Shown here: in pieces, positions 24,050-36,597 of the stretch | Layout: each line of letters begins with the position of its first letter | Position numbering within the stretch: position 1 is the stretch's first letter | NCBI RefSeq assembly: GCF_036226925.1 | Contig: NZ_CP109031.1 | Location: 7,068,001 to 7,132,000 of the forward strand | Source: Streptomyces sp. NBC_00659 | GTDB lineage: Bacteria > Actinomycetota > Actinomycetes > Streptomycetales > Streptomycetaceae | Direction: 5' to 3' | DNA length: 64,000 bases | Notes under the pieces: model-generated | Seen by the model: the letters and a program-made list of their open reading frames with translations, nothing else | The model's database searches: none | Told to the model about the DNA's origin: nothing | Position numbers and translations under genes: made by a program

Positions 24050-24383
24050 GGTGCCCCCTGTGTCGGTCACGCCGGGACGCTCCCGGCGCACACCGGGTAC
24101 CCCGAAACGGCCCCGATGTGCCTGCCCTCGGCTTCGGTGCGTCAGCTTCCCTCGCGAGGGGCCGCGTTGCTGCCTTCTCCGGGTCCTCGGATTCCGTCGC
24201 GTCTCCGGCCGCCCCCTTGACTGCCGTGCAGTGCTTGCGTGTGGCGTCCAGGGGTGCGGCCGGGCCGGGAGGGCCGCAGGCCCGGGATGTCACGCCCGGC
24301 CGATGCCGGGTGATGCCGGAGGATGCGGGCATTCTTCCCGTGGCGGGACATGCGGAACGGCCCGGACATGCGGGCGTGCGGAC

Positions 24384-24430
24384 ATGACCTGTCCGCCCCC
24401 ATGCACTAGAGTTATCTCGACATCGAGATA
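24384..24430 (+). promoter_or_regulatory. Aconitase promoter with adjacent palindrome
   Basis: ATGACC (24384-24389) and TAGAGT (24407-24412) are 17 bases apart, a good Streptomyces vegetative promoter. TATCTCGA-CA-TCGAGATA (24413-24430) is an exact 8+8 palindrome at the expected transcription start, where a bound repressor would block the promoter. The protein that binds it cannot be named from sequence. Confidence 0.6.
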
Positions 24431-24485
24431 TCTGCCGAGGCGTACCGCAGCAGCACGCCGTCAGCGATCCAACGGTAAGGGCTAC

Positions 24486-27287
<2,802 letters not shown>

Positions 27288-27329
27288 GCGGTCCGGTAAG
27301 GCAGTTGTAAGGCTGCCTGCAGACAGTCG

Positions 27330-27364
27330 AGGGCCGTATCCCCGGTTGACGGGGGTGCGGCCCT
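27330..27364 (+). terminator. Terminator of aconitase
   Basis: AGGGCCGtaTCCCC pairs with GGGGGTGCGGCCCT around GGTTGAC, 43 bases after the stop. Confidence 0.75.
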
Positions 27365-27750
27365 TCGCCGTCGCCCCGAAAGTCCCTTCCGGGACAGGGG
27401 TGGTGCCCGGACGGAACAAGGGATTGCGTTCGGGCGTCGCGCCGCGACCGCCCCAAGTGCGGTGCGTCTGGGGGGCCTTGCCGGCCACGTCCGTGACCGT
27501 TCCGTCTCGGTCGCCGTGTTCCGGTGGCCTGCGACGGGCCGGTGCCGTCCGCGTCCCCTGAGCCCGACCGTGGAAACGGGACACCGGCCCCGGCGGGTGT
27601 GCGCGATGCGCCAGGCGTTTACAGGGGTTCCTGTGCGCGCTACTTTCCGAGTGAGGTGGGAGCGCTCCCATGGGACGGACCGGAACCCGCCCCTCGGGCC
27701 GCTCCCACCTCGCCCCGATCCCGCACGGTCTCACGAAGGGATGGATTGTC
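27365..27750. other. Upstream region of the LPMO gene
   Basis: About 385 bases between the aconitase terminator and the LPMO start. The only recognisable element is the CebR box at 27657-27670. I see no gene. Confidence 0.5.
27657..27670. promoter_or_regulatory. CebR operator
   Basis: TGGGAGCGCTCCCA is the exact consensus palindrome bound by CebR/CelR, the LacI-family cellulose-utilisation repressors of Streptomyces and Thermobifida that release DNA when they bind cellobiose. It sits 81 bases before the ATG of the cellulose LPMO, so induction by cellobiose is expected. Confidence 0.9.
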
Positions 27751-28911
27751 ATGCACTTAACAAGTTCGCGCCTGGCGAGGCTGCGTTCACCCGGCCCGCG
27801 TTCTGCCGACCCCCGTTCGCCCGGCCCCCGTTCGGCCGGAACGCGACGGCCGCTCTCCCGGTCGCTGCTCCCCGCCCGTCGCCCGTCCCCCTTCCTGGTC
27901 CTCCTCGCCCTGCTGGCCGTGCTTCCGGCCCTCGCCCTGATCGTCATGACCGGCGGCCGGGCGGAGGCGCACGGCACCCCCATGAAGCCCGGCAGCCGCA
28001 CCTTCCTGTGCTGGCAGGACGGGCTGACCGACACCGGTGAGATCAAGCCCGTGAACCCGGCCTGCAAGGCGGCGCAACAGGTCAGCGGGACCACGCCGTT
28101 CTACAACTGGTTCTCGGTGCTGCGCTCGGACGGGGCGGGACGCACCCGCGGCTTCGTCCCCGACGGCTCGCTGTGCAGCGGCGGCAACCCCAACTTCTCG
28201 GGCTTCGATCTGCCGCGCTCCGACTGGCCGTTGACCCACCTGACCGCGGGCGCGACCGTCGACTTCGCGTACAACGCCTGGGCCGCGCACCCCGGCTGGT
28301 TCTACGTCTACATCACCAAGGACGGCTTCGACCCGACCGCGACCCTCACCTGGGACGCCATGGAGGACCAGCCGTTCCTCACCGTCGACCACCCGCCGCT
28401 CAACGGCACCCCGGGCACGGTCGAGGCCAACTACTCCTGGAGCGGCAAGCTGCCGGCGGGCAAGACCGGCCGCCACATCGTCTACATGGTCTGGCAGCGC
28501 TCGGACAGCGCGGAGACGTTCTACTCCTGCTCCGACGTCGTCTTCGACGGCGGCAACGGCGAGGTCACCGGCATCCACGATCCGGGCAACCCGACCGAAC
28601 CCCCGCCCGGCACCTGCTCGGCGACCCGGCGCACCACGGGCAGCTGGCCCGGCGGCTACCAGTCCGAGGTGACGGTCACCAACACCGGCACGGTCCCGAT
28701 GCTCGGCTGGATGGTCGACTGGACGCTGCCGGGCGGGCAGTCGGTCGCCAGTCTGTGGAACGGCAACGCGACCTACGGCGGTCAGGACGTGATGGTGCAC
28801 AACGCCGACTGGAACGGTTCGCTCAGTCCGGGCGGCAGCACCACGTTCGGCTATGTCGTCCAGGGCTCGGGTGGTGATCCGGCAACGGCGCTTCCCTGTC
28901 AGGTCGGCTGA
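27751..28911 (+). CDS. Secreted AA10 lytic polysaccharide monooxygenase with CBM2
   Basis: 386 residues. A hydrophobic signal segment (PFLVLLALLAVLPALALIVM) ends GGRAEA-H, so cleavage exposes His74 as the N-terminal copper-binding His of the histidine brace. The AA10 catalytic domain follows (HGTPMKPGSRTFLCWQDG, then NAWAAHPGWFYVYITKDGF with the second His region and SCSDVVFDGG). A short PTEPPPG linker leads to a C-terminal CBM2 cellulose-binding domain (SGSWPGG-type TTGSWPGGYQSEVTVTNTG, MLGWMVDWTLPGGQ). Expected role: extracellular oxidative cleavage of cellulose. Odd: about 47 residues with PGPRSA repeats precede the hydrophobic segment, unusually long. The ATG at 27751 follows GAAGGGA. Controlled by a CebR box. 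Confidence 0.93.
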   Translation: MHLTSSRLARLRSPGPRSADPRSPGPRSAGTRRPLSRSLLPARRPSPFLVLLALLAVLPALALIVMTGGRAEAHGTPMKPGSRTFLCWQDGLTDTGEIKPVNPACKAAQQVSGTTPFYNWFSVLRSDGAGRTRGFVPDGSLCSGGNPNFSGFDLPRSDWPLTHLTAGATVDFAYNAWAAHPGWFYVYITKDGFDPTATLTWDAMEDQPFLTVDHPPLNGTPGTVEANYSWSGKLPAGKTGRHIVYMVWQRSDSAETFYSCSDVVFDGGNGEVTGIHDPGNPTEPPPGTCSATRRTTGSWPGGYQSEVTVTNTGTVPMLGWMVDWTLPGGQSVASLWNGNATYGGQDVMVHNADWNGSLSPGGSTTFGYVVQGSGGDPATALPCQVG

Positions 28912-28928
28912 ACGGGCGACGCTCGGGG

Positions 28929-28964
28929 CGGACCGGGTGGGTGGGTTCGGGCCCACCCGGTCCG
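28929..28964 (+). terminator. Terminator of the LPMO gene
   Basis: CGGACCGGGTGGG pairs exactly with CCCACCCGGTCCG, 17 bases after the stop. Confidence 0.8.
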
Positions 28965-29382
28965 CGAGCCCGGACGCGGCGGGGGAGGCCCTGCCCGGGA
29001 TGGTGCGGCTTGTGGCGACCGGAGTGCACGACAACGTTGTCGAACGGTCTGCTCACGACTCTATCGCCTCAACGGACAACGATGTCAAGCACGTTGACGG
29101 CCCACCTCGGCGCGTTCGCGTCCCTCGGAGGCGGGCGCCGGACGCGTCCACGGCCGGGGACGGGCGGCAGGCGGAGTACCGCTCACCGGCCCGTGCAGGT
29201 CACCGGTGGCCCCGGAAGGCGCGACCCGTCCGGCGCGCTGTCCGTGACGCCATCGGAGGACGTGCCGGGCGCGTCCCCGGCGGGGCAGGCGGTCTTCCGT
29301 GGTACCCGTGGCGCACGTTACTGTCCCTGCGGCTTGTGCGACCTGTGGTGCGCGACCCGTCCGAAGGAGGAGGGGCCGCGTC
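28965..29382. other. Upstream region of the first GH92 gene
   Basis: About 420 bases that hold two LacI-type operators (29030-29041 and 29075-29086) and, at the right end, a GAAGGAGGAGGGG ribosome site. There is no other gene I can support. Confidence 0.5.
29030..29086. promoter_or_regulatory. Paired GACA-N4-TGTC operators before the first GH92 gene
   Basis: GACAACGTTGTC (29030-29041) is an exact palindrome, and GACAACGATGTC (29075-29086) is a close second site 45 bases on. The exact palindrome recurs before the second GH92 gene at 36598-36609. The form is that of a LacI-family operator; the regulator is not in this window. Confidence 0.65.
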
Positions 29383-32300
29383 ATGCGTTTCCGCCCGTCA
29401 TCGTTACTGCTGGCCGTCGCCCTGACGGTCGCCGGCGCCACCCCGGCGCTCGCCGCGCCTCCGTCGGGGCCGCCGGAACTCGTCCAGGACCCCACCGTCT
29501 ACGTCGACCCGCTCATCGGCACCAGGAACGGCGGCAACGTCTTCCCCGGCGCCGTCACGCCCTTCGGCATGCTCTCCTGGAGCCCGGAGAACACCCGCGG
29601 GGACGCCACCCGCACCGCCGCGCCCGGCGGCTACCAGTACGACGCCACGCGTGTCCGGGGCTTCAGCCTCACCCACATGTCCGGAACGGGATGCGCGGGC
29701 GGCAGCGGGGACATCCCGTTCTTCCCGTACGCCGGTGAGGTCACCTCGTCCCCGGCGGCCGACACGAAGGACGCCGTCTACGCCGCGGGGTTCGCGCACT
29801 CCGACGAACTGGCCGAGCCCGGCCATTACAAGGTGGGGCTCGCCTCCGGAGTGACCGCCGACCTCGCGGCGACCGCGCGCACCGGCTCGGGCCGGTTCAC
29901 CTTCCCCGCCGACAAGCCCGCCTCGATGCTGATCCGCACCGCCAACTCCGAGGTCGGGTCGACGGATTCGACGGTGCGGATCGACCCGGCGACCAGGACC
30001 GTCACCGGCTCCGTCACCTCCGGCAACTTCTGCGGCTACCTCGACCCCGAGGGCCAACGCTCCTACTACACCCTGTACTTCACCGCTCGCTTCGACCGCG
30101 CCTTCAAGGCCACCGGCACCTGGCAGGACGACCGGCTGAGCCCGGGGGCCACCGAGGCGAGCGGTGGCACCGGAGGCTTCGCACAGGGCGGCCGGCCCCT
30201 CGCGGGCAAGGGGGCGGGCGGCTATGTGGAGTTCGAGCCCGGCACCGACCCGGTGAACGTCAAGGTCGGTATCTCCTACGTCAGTCAGGAGGGCGCCACC
30301 GCCAACCTGGAGGACGAGAACCCGCCGTCCCGCTCCTTCGCCTCCGTCCAGCGTGCCGCCCACCGCGCCTGGCGCGACCGGCTCGGCGCGATCGCGGTCG
30401 GTGGCGGCACCGACACCGACCGCACCACCTTCTACACCGCGCTCTACCACTCCCTCCTCCACCCGAACGTCATCAGTGACGCCGACCGCAGATACCGCGG
30501 CTCCGACGGCAAGGTGCACACCGTGGGCCGGGGCCACGAGGCGCAGTACGGCACCTTCTCCGGCTGGGACGTCTACCGCTCCCAGGTCCAGCTGCTGACC
30601 CTGCTCGACCCGGACACCGGCTCCGACATCGCGCAGTCGCTCCTCGAACTCGCCCGGCAGAACGGGGGAGTCTGGGACCGCTGGCTGCACGGCGCGAGCG
30701 GCACACACGTCATGAACGGCGATCCGTCGGCGCCCGCCCTCGCGGGCATCCGCGCCTTCGGCGGCACGGACTTCGACCTGCGCGGCGCGCTCGCCTCTCT
30801 GGTGAAGGCGGCGACCGTTCCGACCGAAGGGGACCTCTCACCGGCGGGCAAGCCCGTGCTCTCCGCCGGCCAGCGCCCCTCGCTCGACAAGTACCTCGAA
30901 CGCCACTACATGCCGTCCGTGTCCAACGCCTGGGGCGGCGCCGCCGAGACCCTGGAGATGTCCGGCGCGGACTTCGCGATCTCCCAACTGGCCAGGGCGG
31001 CGGGGGAGAAGAAGACCGCGGCCGACTTCGCCGAGCGCTCCCAGTGGTGGCAGAACAACTTCAACATCGCGGCCGACCCCGGCGGCGGCTACATCGCCAA
31101 CCGCAAGGCCGACGGGAGTTGGGTCACCGGCTTCACCCCGGCGACCGGCAACGGTTTCGTGGAGGGGACCGCGGCCCAGTACACCTGGATGGTCCAGCAC
31201 GACCCGGCGGGCCTCTTCGCCGCCATGGGCGGGCGCGCCGAGGTCCTCGACCGTCTCGACACGTTCTTCCACAACGCGGACGGGAGCTGGGCGTTCAGCG
31301 GCAGCGGCGGTGCGAAGTCCGAGCTGGACAACGAGCCGTCGGTCAACGTGCCCTACCTGTACGACTACGCGGGCGCGCCCTACAAGACGCAGGAGACCGT
31401 CCGCGCGGCGATGGCCCGGCTGTGGTCGACACAGCCCGGCGGCATTCCCGGCAACGACGACCTCGGTGAAATGTCGTCCTGGTACGTCTTCTCCGCGCTC
31501 GGCATGTACCCCCAGGTGCCCTCCCGCGCCGAACTCACCCTGGCCTCACCGCTGTTCCCGAGGATCGAGATCGAGCGTCCGGGCGGCGCCGACATCGAGA
31601 TCCGGGCCCGGGGCGCGGCCGCCGACGCCCCGTACGTCCGGTCGCTGCGCGTCGACGGCCGCGGCAGCGACCGCCCCTGGCTGCCGGCCTCGTTCGTCCG
31701 TGAGGGCGGCACGCTCGACTACACGCTGTCCGCGACACCCGACAAGAGCTGGGGAAGCGCGGAGGCGGCCGCGCCGCCCTCCTTCCGCACGGGTGAGCAG
31801 CCGTACCAGATCGGTGTGGGGCCGACCGCGGCGACGCTCGCGCCCGGCGGCAGCACCGCGCTCGACATCCGCGCCCTGGCTCTCGGCGGCGGCGCCGGGC
31901 CCGAGGTCCGCTTCCACGTGGACGTGCCCCCGGGAGTGACGGCGACCCCGGCCGAGGGCACGGTGAGCGACGGTGCCCAGCGGATCGCCCTCACCGCCGC
32001 CGACGACGCCGAGCAGGGGTTCTACGACGTCAAGGTGACCGTGACCTCCGCCGACACGTCGTACGCGCAGCCGGTGGCGCTCACCGTCGCGGCCCCGGGA
32101 TCCCTCCTCGCCGCCTACGACAACACCGGTGTCTCGGACGACACCGGCGATCACGCCGAGGCCGACTACGACGGCGGCGGCTGGAGCTACTCCCGGCAGG
32201 CCCTCGCCGACGCGGGGCTGAGCCCGGGCGGTCAGGGCACGGTGGACGGTCTCGCCTTCACCTGGCCGAAGTCCCCGTCCGGCCGTCCCGACAACGCCTC

Positions 32301-32661
32301 GGCCACCTCGCAGACCATCGAACTGAGCGCCCCGGCAAACCGGTTGTCCTTCGTCGGCAGCGCCGTGAACGGCAACCAGCGGACCACGGCGACCGTCACC
32401 TACACCGACGGCGGCACCGACTCCGTGGACCTGTCCTTCACCGACTGGACCGTCGGCGGCGGGGGCGGAACCGTCCAGTACGGCAACGAGACCGTCGCGA
32501 GGACGGCCTACCGCAACGTCGCCGGAGCCGGCAAGGACCCGGTGTCCACCTACGTCTTCGCCACCAAGCCGTTCACGGCACCGGAGGGGAAGACGATCAA
32601 GAGCGTCAGACTCCCGGACAACGCGGACCTGCACGTCTTCACCCTCGCGGTGAGCCGGTGA
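29383..32661 (+). CDS. Secreted GH92 alpha-mannosidase
   Basis: 1092 residues with a Sec signal peptide (SSLLLAVALTVAGATPALA, cleavage near residue 24). The GH92 N-domain opens VYVDPLIGTRNGGNVFPGAV and contains FSLTHMSGTGC; the (alpha/alpha)6 catalytic domain contains GTFSGWDVYRSQ, NAWGGAAETLEMS and GNDDLGEMSSWYVFSALGMYPQ. GH92 enzymes are Ca2+-dependent exo-alpha-mannosidases acting on mannan and N-glycan side chains. C-terminal to it are an Ig-like segment (GPTAATLAPGGSTALDI) and a final beta-sandwich resembling a carbohydrate-binding or NEW3-type domain. ATG at 29383 follows GAAGGAGGAGGGG. It faces the second GH92 gene tail to tail and shares its operator type. Confidence 0.93.
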   Translation: MRFRPSSLLLAVALTVAGATPALAAPPSGPPELVQDPTVYVDPLIGTRNGGNVFPGAVTPFGMLSWSPENTRGDATRTAAPGGYQYDATRVRGFSLTHMSGTGCAGGSGDIPFFPYAGEVTSSPAADTKDAVYAAGFAHSDELAEPGHYKVGLASGVTADLAATARTGSGRFTFPADKPASMLIRTANSEVGSTDSTVRIDPATRTVTGSVTSGNFCGYLDPEGQRSYYTLYFTARFDRAFKATGTWQDDRLSPGATEASGGTGGFAQGGRPLAGKGAGGYVEFEPGTDPVNVKVGISYVSQEGATANLEDENPPSRSFASVQRAAHRAWRDRLGAIAVGGGTDTDRTTFYTALYHSLLHPNVISDADRRYRGSDGKVHTVGRGHEAQYGTFSGWDVYRSQVQLLTLLDPDTGSDIAQSLLELARQNGGVWDRWLHGASGTHVMNGDPSAPALAGIRAFGGTDFDLRGALASLVKAATVPTEGDLSPAGKPVLSAGQRPSLDKYLERHYMPSVSNAWGGAAETLEMSGADFAISQLARAAGEKKTAADFAERSQWWQNNFNIAADPGGGYIANRKADGSWVTGFTPATGNGFVEGTAAQYTWMVQHDPAGLFAAMGGRAEVLDRLDTFFHNADGSWAFSGSGGAKSELDNEPSVNVPYLYDYAGAPYKTQETVRAAMARLWSTQPGGIPGNDDLGEMSSWYVFSALGMYPQVPSRAELTLASPLFPRIEIERPGGADIEIRARGAAADAPYVRSLRVDGRGSDRPWLPASFVREGGTLDYTLSATPDKSWGSAEAAAPPSFRTGEQPYQIGVGPTAATLAPGGSTALDIRALALGGGAGPEVRFHVDVPPGVTATPAEGTVSDGAQRIALTAADDAEQGFYDVKVTVTSADTSYAQPVALTVAAPGSLLAAYDNTGVSDDTGDHAEADYDGGGWSYSRQALADAGLSPGGQGTVDGLAFTWPKSPSGRPDNASATSQTIELSAPANRLSFVGSAVNGNQRTTATVTYTDGGTDSVDLSFTDWTVGGGGGTVQYGNETVARTAYRNVAGAGKDPVSTYVFATKPFTAPEGKTIKSVRLPDNADLHVFTLAVSR

Positions 32662-32697
32662 GTCAGTGAGTCGGTGAGCTGACCCGTACAGGAACGC

Positions 32698-32731
32698 GGG
32701 GCGGGCCCGGAGTCTTCTCCGGGCCCGCCCC
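32698..32731. terminator. Bidirectional terminator between the two GH92 genes
   Basis: GGGGCGGGCCCGGAG pairs exactly with CTCCGGGCCCGCCCC over a 4-base loop. It lies between two convergent genes, 36 bases after one stop and 18 from the other. Confidence 0.85.
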
Positions 32732-32748
32732 TTTCCGTCGGGTGTGGC

Positions 32749-35700
32749 TCAGGCCAGCAGTTCCACCTCCGCGAGGGTCGACTCGCCGTCGAGGACGAGA
32801 CGGTAGTGGGCGTACGAGCCCGGGGCCGCGACCGTGAACGCCCGGGTCTGTCTGTCCCAGGGGAAGGACTCACCGGAGCGCTTGTCGAGGTCCGTCCATG
32901 CCGTCCCGTCCGAGGAACCCTGGAGCGTCCACCCGCTCGGCGCCTTGGTGTGGTCCGCGGAGGTCAGCGTGTACTGGACTCCCTCGGTGCCGGAGCCGGC
33001 CGGCAGGTCCACCGAGGTGACGGCGGCGTCCGTCGCCGAGGTGTTGTCGAACAGGGCGCCGTCCCCCTTGAGCGTGTCCGCGCGCGGCGACGGCACCTTG
33101 TCGTCCTCGGTGACCGACACCGGTGCCGCGTTCTTGCCGGTGCCCCACGAGGACGGCTCGGAGCCCATGTCGAACTCCAGCACTCCGCCCCGGCTGATCA
33201 GCGAGTGGGGGAGCGAAGTCGAGTTCCACCGCTTGCCGTTGAACCGGACGCCCTGCACGTACACGTTCTTCGTGCTGTTGCGCGGAGCCTTGATGACCAG
33301 GTCGTGGCCGTTCTCCAGGTGGACCGTCGCCTTGGTGAACAGCGGGGAGCCGATGGCGTACTCGCCGCTGCCCATCACCAGCGGGTAGAAGCCGAGCGAG
33401 GAGAAGAGGAACCAGGCCGACTGCTCGCCGTTGTCCTCGTCGCCGTGGTAGCCCTGTCCGATCTCGCTTCCGGTGTAGAGACGCGAGAGGACCTCGCGGA
33501 TGTTCTTCTGCGCCTTCCAGGGCTGCCCGGCCGCGTCGTACATGTAGTTCACGTGGTGGGCCACCTGGTTGGAGTGCCCGTACTGGCCCATGCGCACGTC
33601 CCGGGCCTCGGTCATCTCATGGATGACACCGCCGTAGGAGCCCACGATGTCCGACGAGGCCGTCTCGGGCGTGGAGAAGTACGTGTCGAGCTTGTCCCCG
33701 AGCGCGCCGCGGCCGCCGTACAGGTTGGCGAGACCGCGTGAGTCCTGCGGCGCGGTGAACGCGTATCCCCAGCCGTCGGTCTCCGTGTAGTCGTAGCCCC
33801 ACACGCGCGGATCGTACTTCGCGGAGTCGACCCGCCAGTCGCCCTTGGCGCTCCGGCCCTGGAAGAAGCCGGCCTTGGAGTCGAAGAGGTTCACGTAGTC
33901 CCGGGAGCGGTTGAGGAAGTAGTCGGACTCCTCCTTGTAGCGCTTCTCGCCGGTCTTCCTGTAGAGCGCCTTGCCCATCTCGGCGATGCCGTAGTCGTTG
34001 ACATAGCCCTCCATGGCCCACGACAGGCCCTCGCCCGTGGAGGTGCTCGTGTAGCCGAGGAAGGGTGAGGTGGCCATGCCCTTGCGGCCCACTCCGGACG
34101 TCGGCGGGACGACCGTCGCGTTCTTCAGGGCCGCCTCGTACGCAGCCTTGGCGTCGAAGCCGACGCCCTTGACGTACGCGTCCGCGAACGCCACGTCCGA
34201 CGAGGTGCCGGTCATCAGGTCCGCGTAGCCGGGCGAGGACCAGCGCGAGGTCCAGCCGCCGTCCTTGTACTGCTGCACGAACCCGTCGACCATCTCACCG
34301 GCCTGACCGGGCGTCAGGAGCGAGTACGCGGGCCAGGTCGTCCGGTAGGTGTCCCAGAAGCCGTTGTTGACGTACACCTTGCCGTCGACGATCTTCGCCC
34401 CGGTGTGGGTCGGGGTGTCCGGGCCCGGCATCGGGGAGAACGGCGAGGCGTACTGGTACTTCGTACCCACCTTCTCGAAGCCGGAGTTCGGGTACAGGTA
34501 GAGCCGGTACATGCTGGAGTACAGCGTGGTCAGCTGGTCCGGTGTGGCACCCTGCACCTCGATCCTGCCCAGGAGCCGGTCCCACTGCTTGCGGGCCCCC
34601 TTCTTGACCGCGTCGAACGACGTGCCGTCCGGGATCTCCTGGCTCAGGTTGTCCTTGGCCTGGTCGAGGCTGATGAGCGAGGTGGCCAGCCGCAGGGTGA
34701 CGGTGCGGTCGGAGCCGGGCTTGAACTTCAGATAGCCCTTGACGCCGCTGGAGGAGCCCTCGGTCACGGGCGCGTCGAAGACCCCGTACACGAAGAGCCG
34801 GGTGGCGCCGGTCGACAGCCCGGACTTCACGTCCGAGTAGCCGGTGACCACGCCGGCCGACGTGTCCAGTGTCAGGCCCGCCTGCTCGGTGACGTTGTCG
34901 AAGATCACGCTCGCGTCGTCGCCCGGATAGGTGAAGCGCAGGGCGGCGGCGTGATCGGTCGGGGCGAGCTCCGCCTTGAGACCGTTCTCGAAGGTGACGC
35001 CGTAGTAGTACGGCCGCGCGGTCTCGTTCTCGTGCTTGAAGGCCAGTTCACGGGCGGTGCGGCCGGTGTCCGGGGTGCCGGAGGAGGCCGACGGCATCAC
35101 CTGGAAGGTCTGCCGGTCGCCCATCCAGGGGCTCGGCTCGTGGCTCGCGCTGAACGCCTGGATGGTGGGCAGGTTGTCCGCGTTGTTTGCACGGGCGTAG
35201 TCGTACAGCCAGCTCAAGGAGCCCGCGTTGGTCACCGGCGTCCAGAAGTTGAAGCCGTGCGGTACGGCGGTCGCCGGGAAGTTGTTCCCGCGTGAGAATC
35301 CGCCGCTGGAGTTGGTGCCGCGGGTCGTGAGCGCGTAGTCGGCCAGATGGGCCGCGGGCTTCCGCGGAGCGGCCGTCCTCAGTGCGACGTCGTCCAGCCA
35401 GCCGCGGAACTTCGCGGGACCCTTGGGGGAGTCGTACGCGAGGACGATCCGGTCGACGGTCTTCCCGTTCGCGACGGAACCGATCCGCGAGGTCACGTTG
35501 TTCCACTGGTTGACGTAGAGCACCTTGGCGGCGCCCTGGCCCTGCGGCGTCAGCGTGAATTCGTGCTGGTCCACGGCGTCGAGAGCGCTCAGCGAGGTGC
35601 CGTCGGTGAAGACCAGGTCCACGGCCGCGTTCGTGGCGTCGTAGTCCCGGTCGCCGTCCGCCATGGAGGGGAAGATCCGGTACGACAGCTCGGTGTCACG

Positions 35701-36573
35701 CCCGACGGCGACGTTCACGTCGAACACCTTGTTGTACGAGTACGCCCGGCCGTCGCCCTTGTGGGTGCCGGCGTAGCGCAGGGCCCGCTTGCCCGTGAAG
35801 CCCGCGCCCGCCTTCGCGGTCGGCGAGCCGCTCGGCCCCCGGTCCACGAGCGAGAGCATGTCCTTGGGCGTCGGGTCGTCGCTCCGGCCCGTCGAGAACT
35901 GGACGTCGGCGATCTGGAGGATGTCGCCGCCGTTGTTCTTCGTGACGTCGAGCCGGAAGTGCCGGTACTCGGCGGGGCTCTCGATGTCGTACGACTTCGT
36001 CTGGAACCGCTCGCCGAAGGATTCGCCGGAGCGGGTGTCGAGGGTCTTCCAGTCCTTGCCGTCGGCGGAGCCCTGGAGGGTCCAGTCCCGCGGGTCGCGT
36101 TCGTCGTGGTCGTTTGCGGATGTGAGCGCGTACGTGACCGTCTTGACCGGCGCGTCCAGGTCGAACTCCGCCCAGCCGGTGGGCTCGAAGGTCAGCCACT
36201 TGCTGCTCGGCTCACCGTCGGCGAGGTTCTCCTTGACCTCGCCCGCGCCGGTGTTCTCGCCGCTGGCCCGCACGTCGGTGACGTGGTCGGTCACATTGCC
36301 GGGGATGCCGGTGCTGTAGCCGCCGTCGACCCCCGAGGACCGCTTCGTCCCGTCGGGAGCGGTGTCCACCGTGTTGAGCCAGTCCGGGGCCGGATCACCC
36401 GATTCGAACGAGGAGCTGAACTCCCTGTCGGGCTTGGCCGCTTGGGCGGGCAGGGCGACCGCGACGCCCTGGGAGGCCGCTAACAGGGCCAGGGCCGTCA
36501 CCCCCAGCGCCGCCGGGGAACGCCATCCGGTCCGCCGCGTGGAACTCTGTCTGTACCGAGCGCTGTGCTGCAT
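32749..36573 (-). CDS. Secreted GH92 alpha-mannosidase with flanking F5/8-type C domains
   Basis: 1274 residues. Signal peptide: TGWRSPAALGVTALALLAAS then ALPAQAA. Residues about 85-215 form a discoidin-like F5/8 C domain (LADGEPSSKWLTFEPTGWAEF, DERDPRDWTLQGSADGKDW). A concanavalin-like stretch follows. The GH92 domain starts with a variant opening (YALTTRGTNSSGGFSRGNNFPATAV instead of VDPxIGT) and contains NGFWDTYRTTWP, GQYGHSNQVAHHVNYMYDAAGQPW and the end motif HGDEDNGEQSAWFLFSSLGFYPL. A second F5/8 C domain closes the protein (SGWTLQGSSDGTAWTDLDKRSG). Expected: extracellular exo-mannosidase bound to glycan surfaces. The ATG at 36573 follows GGAGGG. Two operators lie just upstream. Confidence 0.92.
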   Translation of the reverse strand: MQHSARYRQSSTRRTGWRSPAALGVTALALLAASQGVAVALPAQAAKPDREFSSSFESGDPAPDWLNTVDTAPDGTKRSSGVDGGYSTGIPGNVTDHVTDVRASGENTGAGEVKENLADGEPSSKWLTFEPTGWAEFDLDAPVKTVTYALTSANDHDERDPRDWTLQGSADGKDWKTLDTRSGESFGERFQTKSYDIESPAEYRHFRLDVTKNNGGDILQIADVQFSTGRSDDPTPKDMLSLVDRGPSGSPTAKAGAGFTGKRALRYAGTHKGDGRAYSYNKVFDVNVAVGRDTELSYRIFPSMADGDRDYDATNAAVDLVFTDGTSLSALDAVDQHEFTLTPQGQGAAKVLYVNQWNNVTSRIGSVANGKTVDRIVLAYDSPKGPAKFRGWLDDVALRTAAPRKPAAHLADYALTTRGTNSSGGFSRGNNFPATAVPHGFNFWTPVTNAGSLSWLYDYARANNADNLPTIQAFSASHEPSPWMGDRQTFQVMPSASSGTPDTGRTARELAFKHENETARPYYYGVTFENGLKAELAPTDHAAALRFTYPGDDASVIFDNVTEQAGLTLDTSAGVVTGYSDVKSGLSTGATRLFVYGVFDAPVTEGSSSGVKGYLKFKPGSDRTVTLRLATSLISLDQAKDNLSQEIPDGTSFDAVKKGARKQWDRLLGRIEVQGATPDQLTTLYSSMYRLYLYPNSGFEKVGTKYQYASPFSPMPGPDTPTHTGAKIVDGKVYVNNGFWDTYRTTWPAYSLLTPGQAGEMVDGFVQQYKDGGWTSRWSSPGYADLMTGTSSDVAFADAYVKGVGFDAKAAYEAALKNATVVPPTSGVGRKGMATSPFLGYTSTSTGEGLSWAMEGYVNDYGIAEMGKALYRKTGEKRYKEESDYFLNRSRDYVNLFDSKAGFFQGRSAKGDWRVDSAKYDPRVWGYDYTETDGWGYAFTAPQDSRGLANLYGGRGALGDKLDTYFSTPETASSDIVGSYGGVIHEMTEARDVRMGQYGHSNQVAHHVNYMYDAAGQPWKAQKNIREVLSRLYTGSEIGQGYHGDEDNGEQSAWFLFSSLGFYPLVMGSGEYAIGSPLFTKATVHLENGHDLVIKAPRNSTKNVYVQGVRFNGKRWNSTSLPHSLISRGGVLEFDMGSEPSSWGTGKNAAPVSVTEDDKVPSPRADTLKGDGALFDNTSATDAAVTSVDLPAGSGTEGVQYTLTSADHTKAPSGWTLQGSSDGTAWTDLDKRSGESFPWDRQTRAFTVAAPGSYAHYRLVLDGESTLAEVELLA

Positions 36574-36597
36574 GCGCGAGCACCCTCCCTGCACCTG

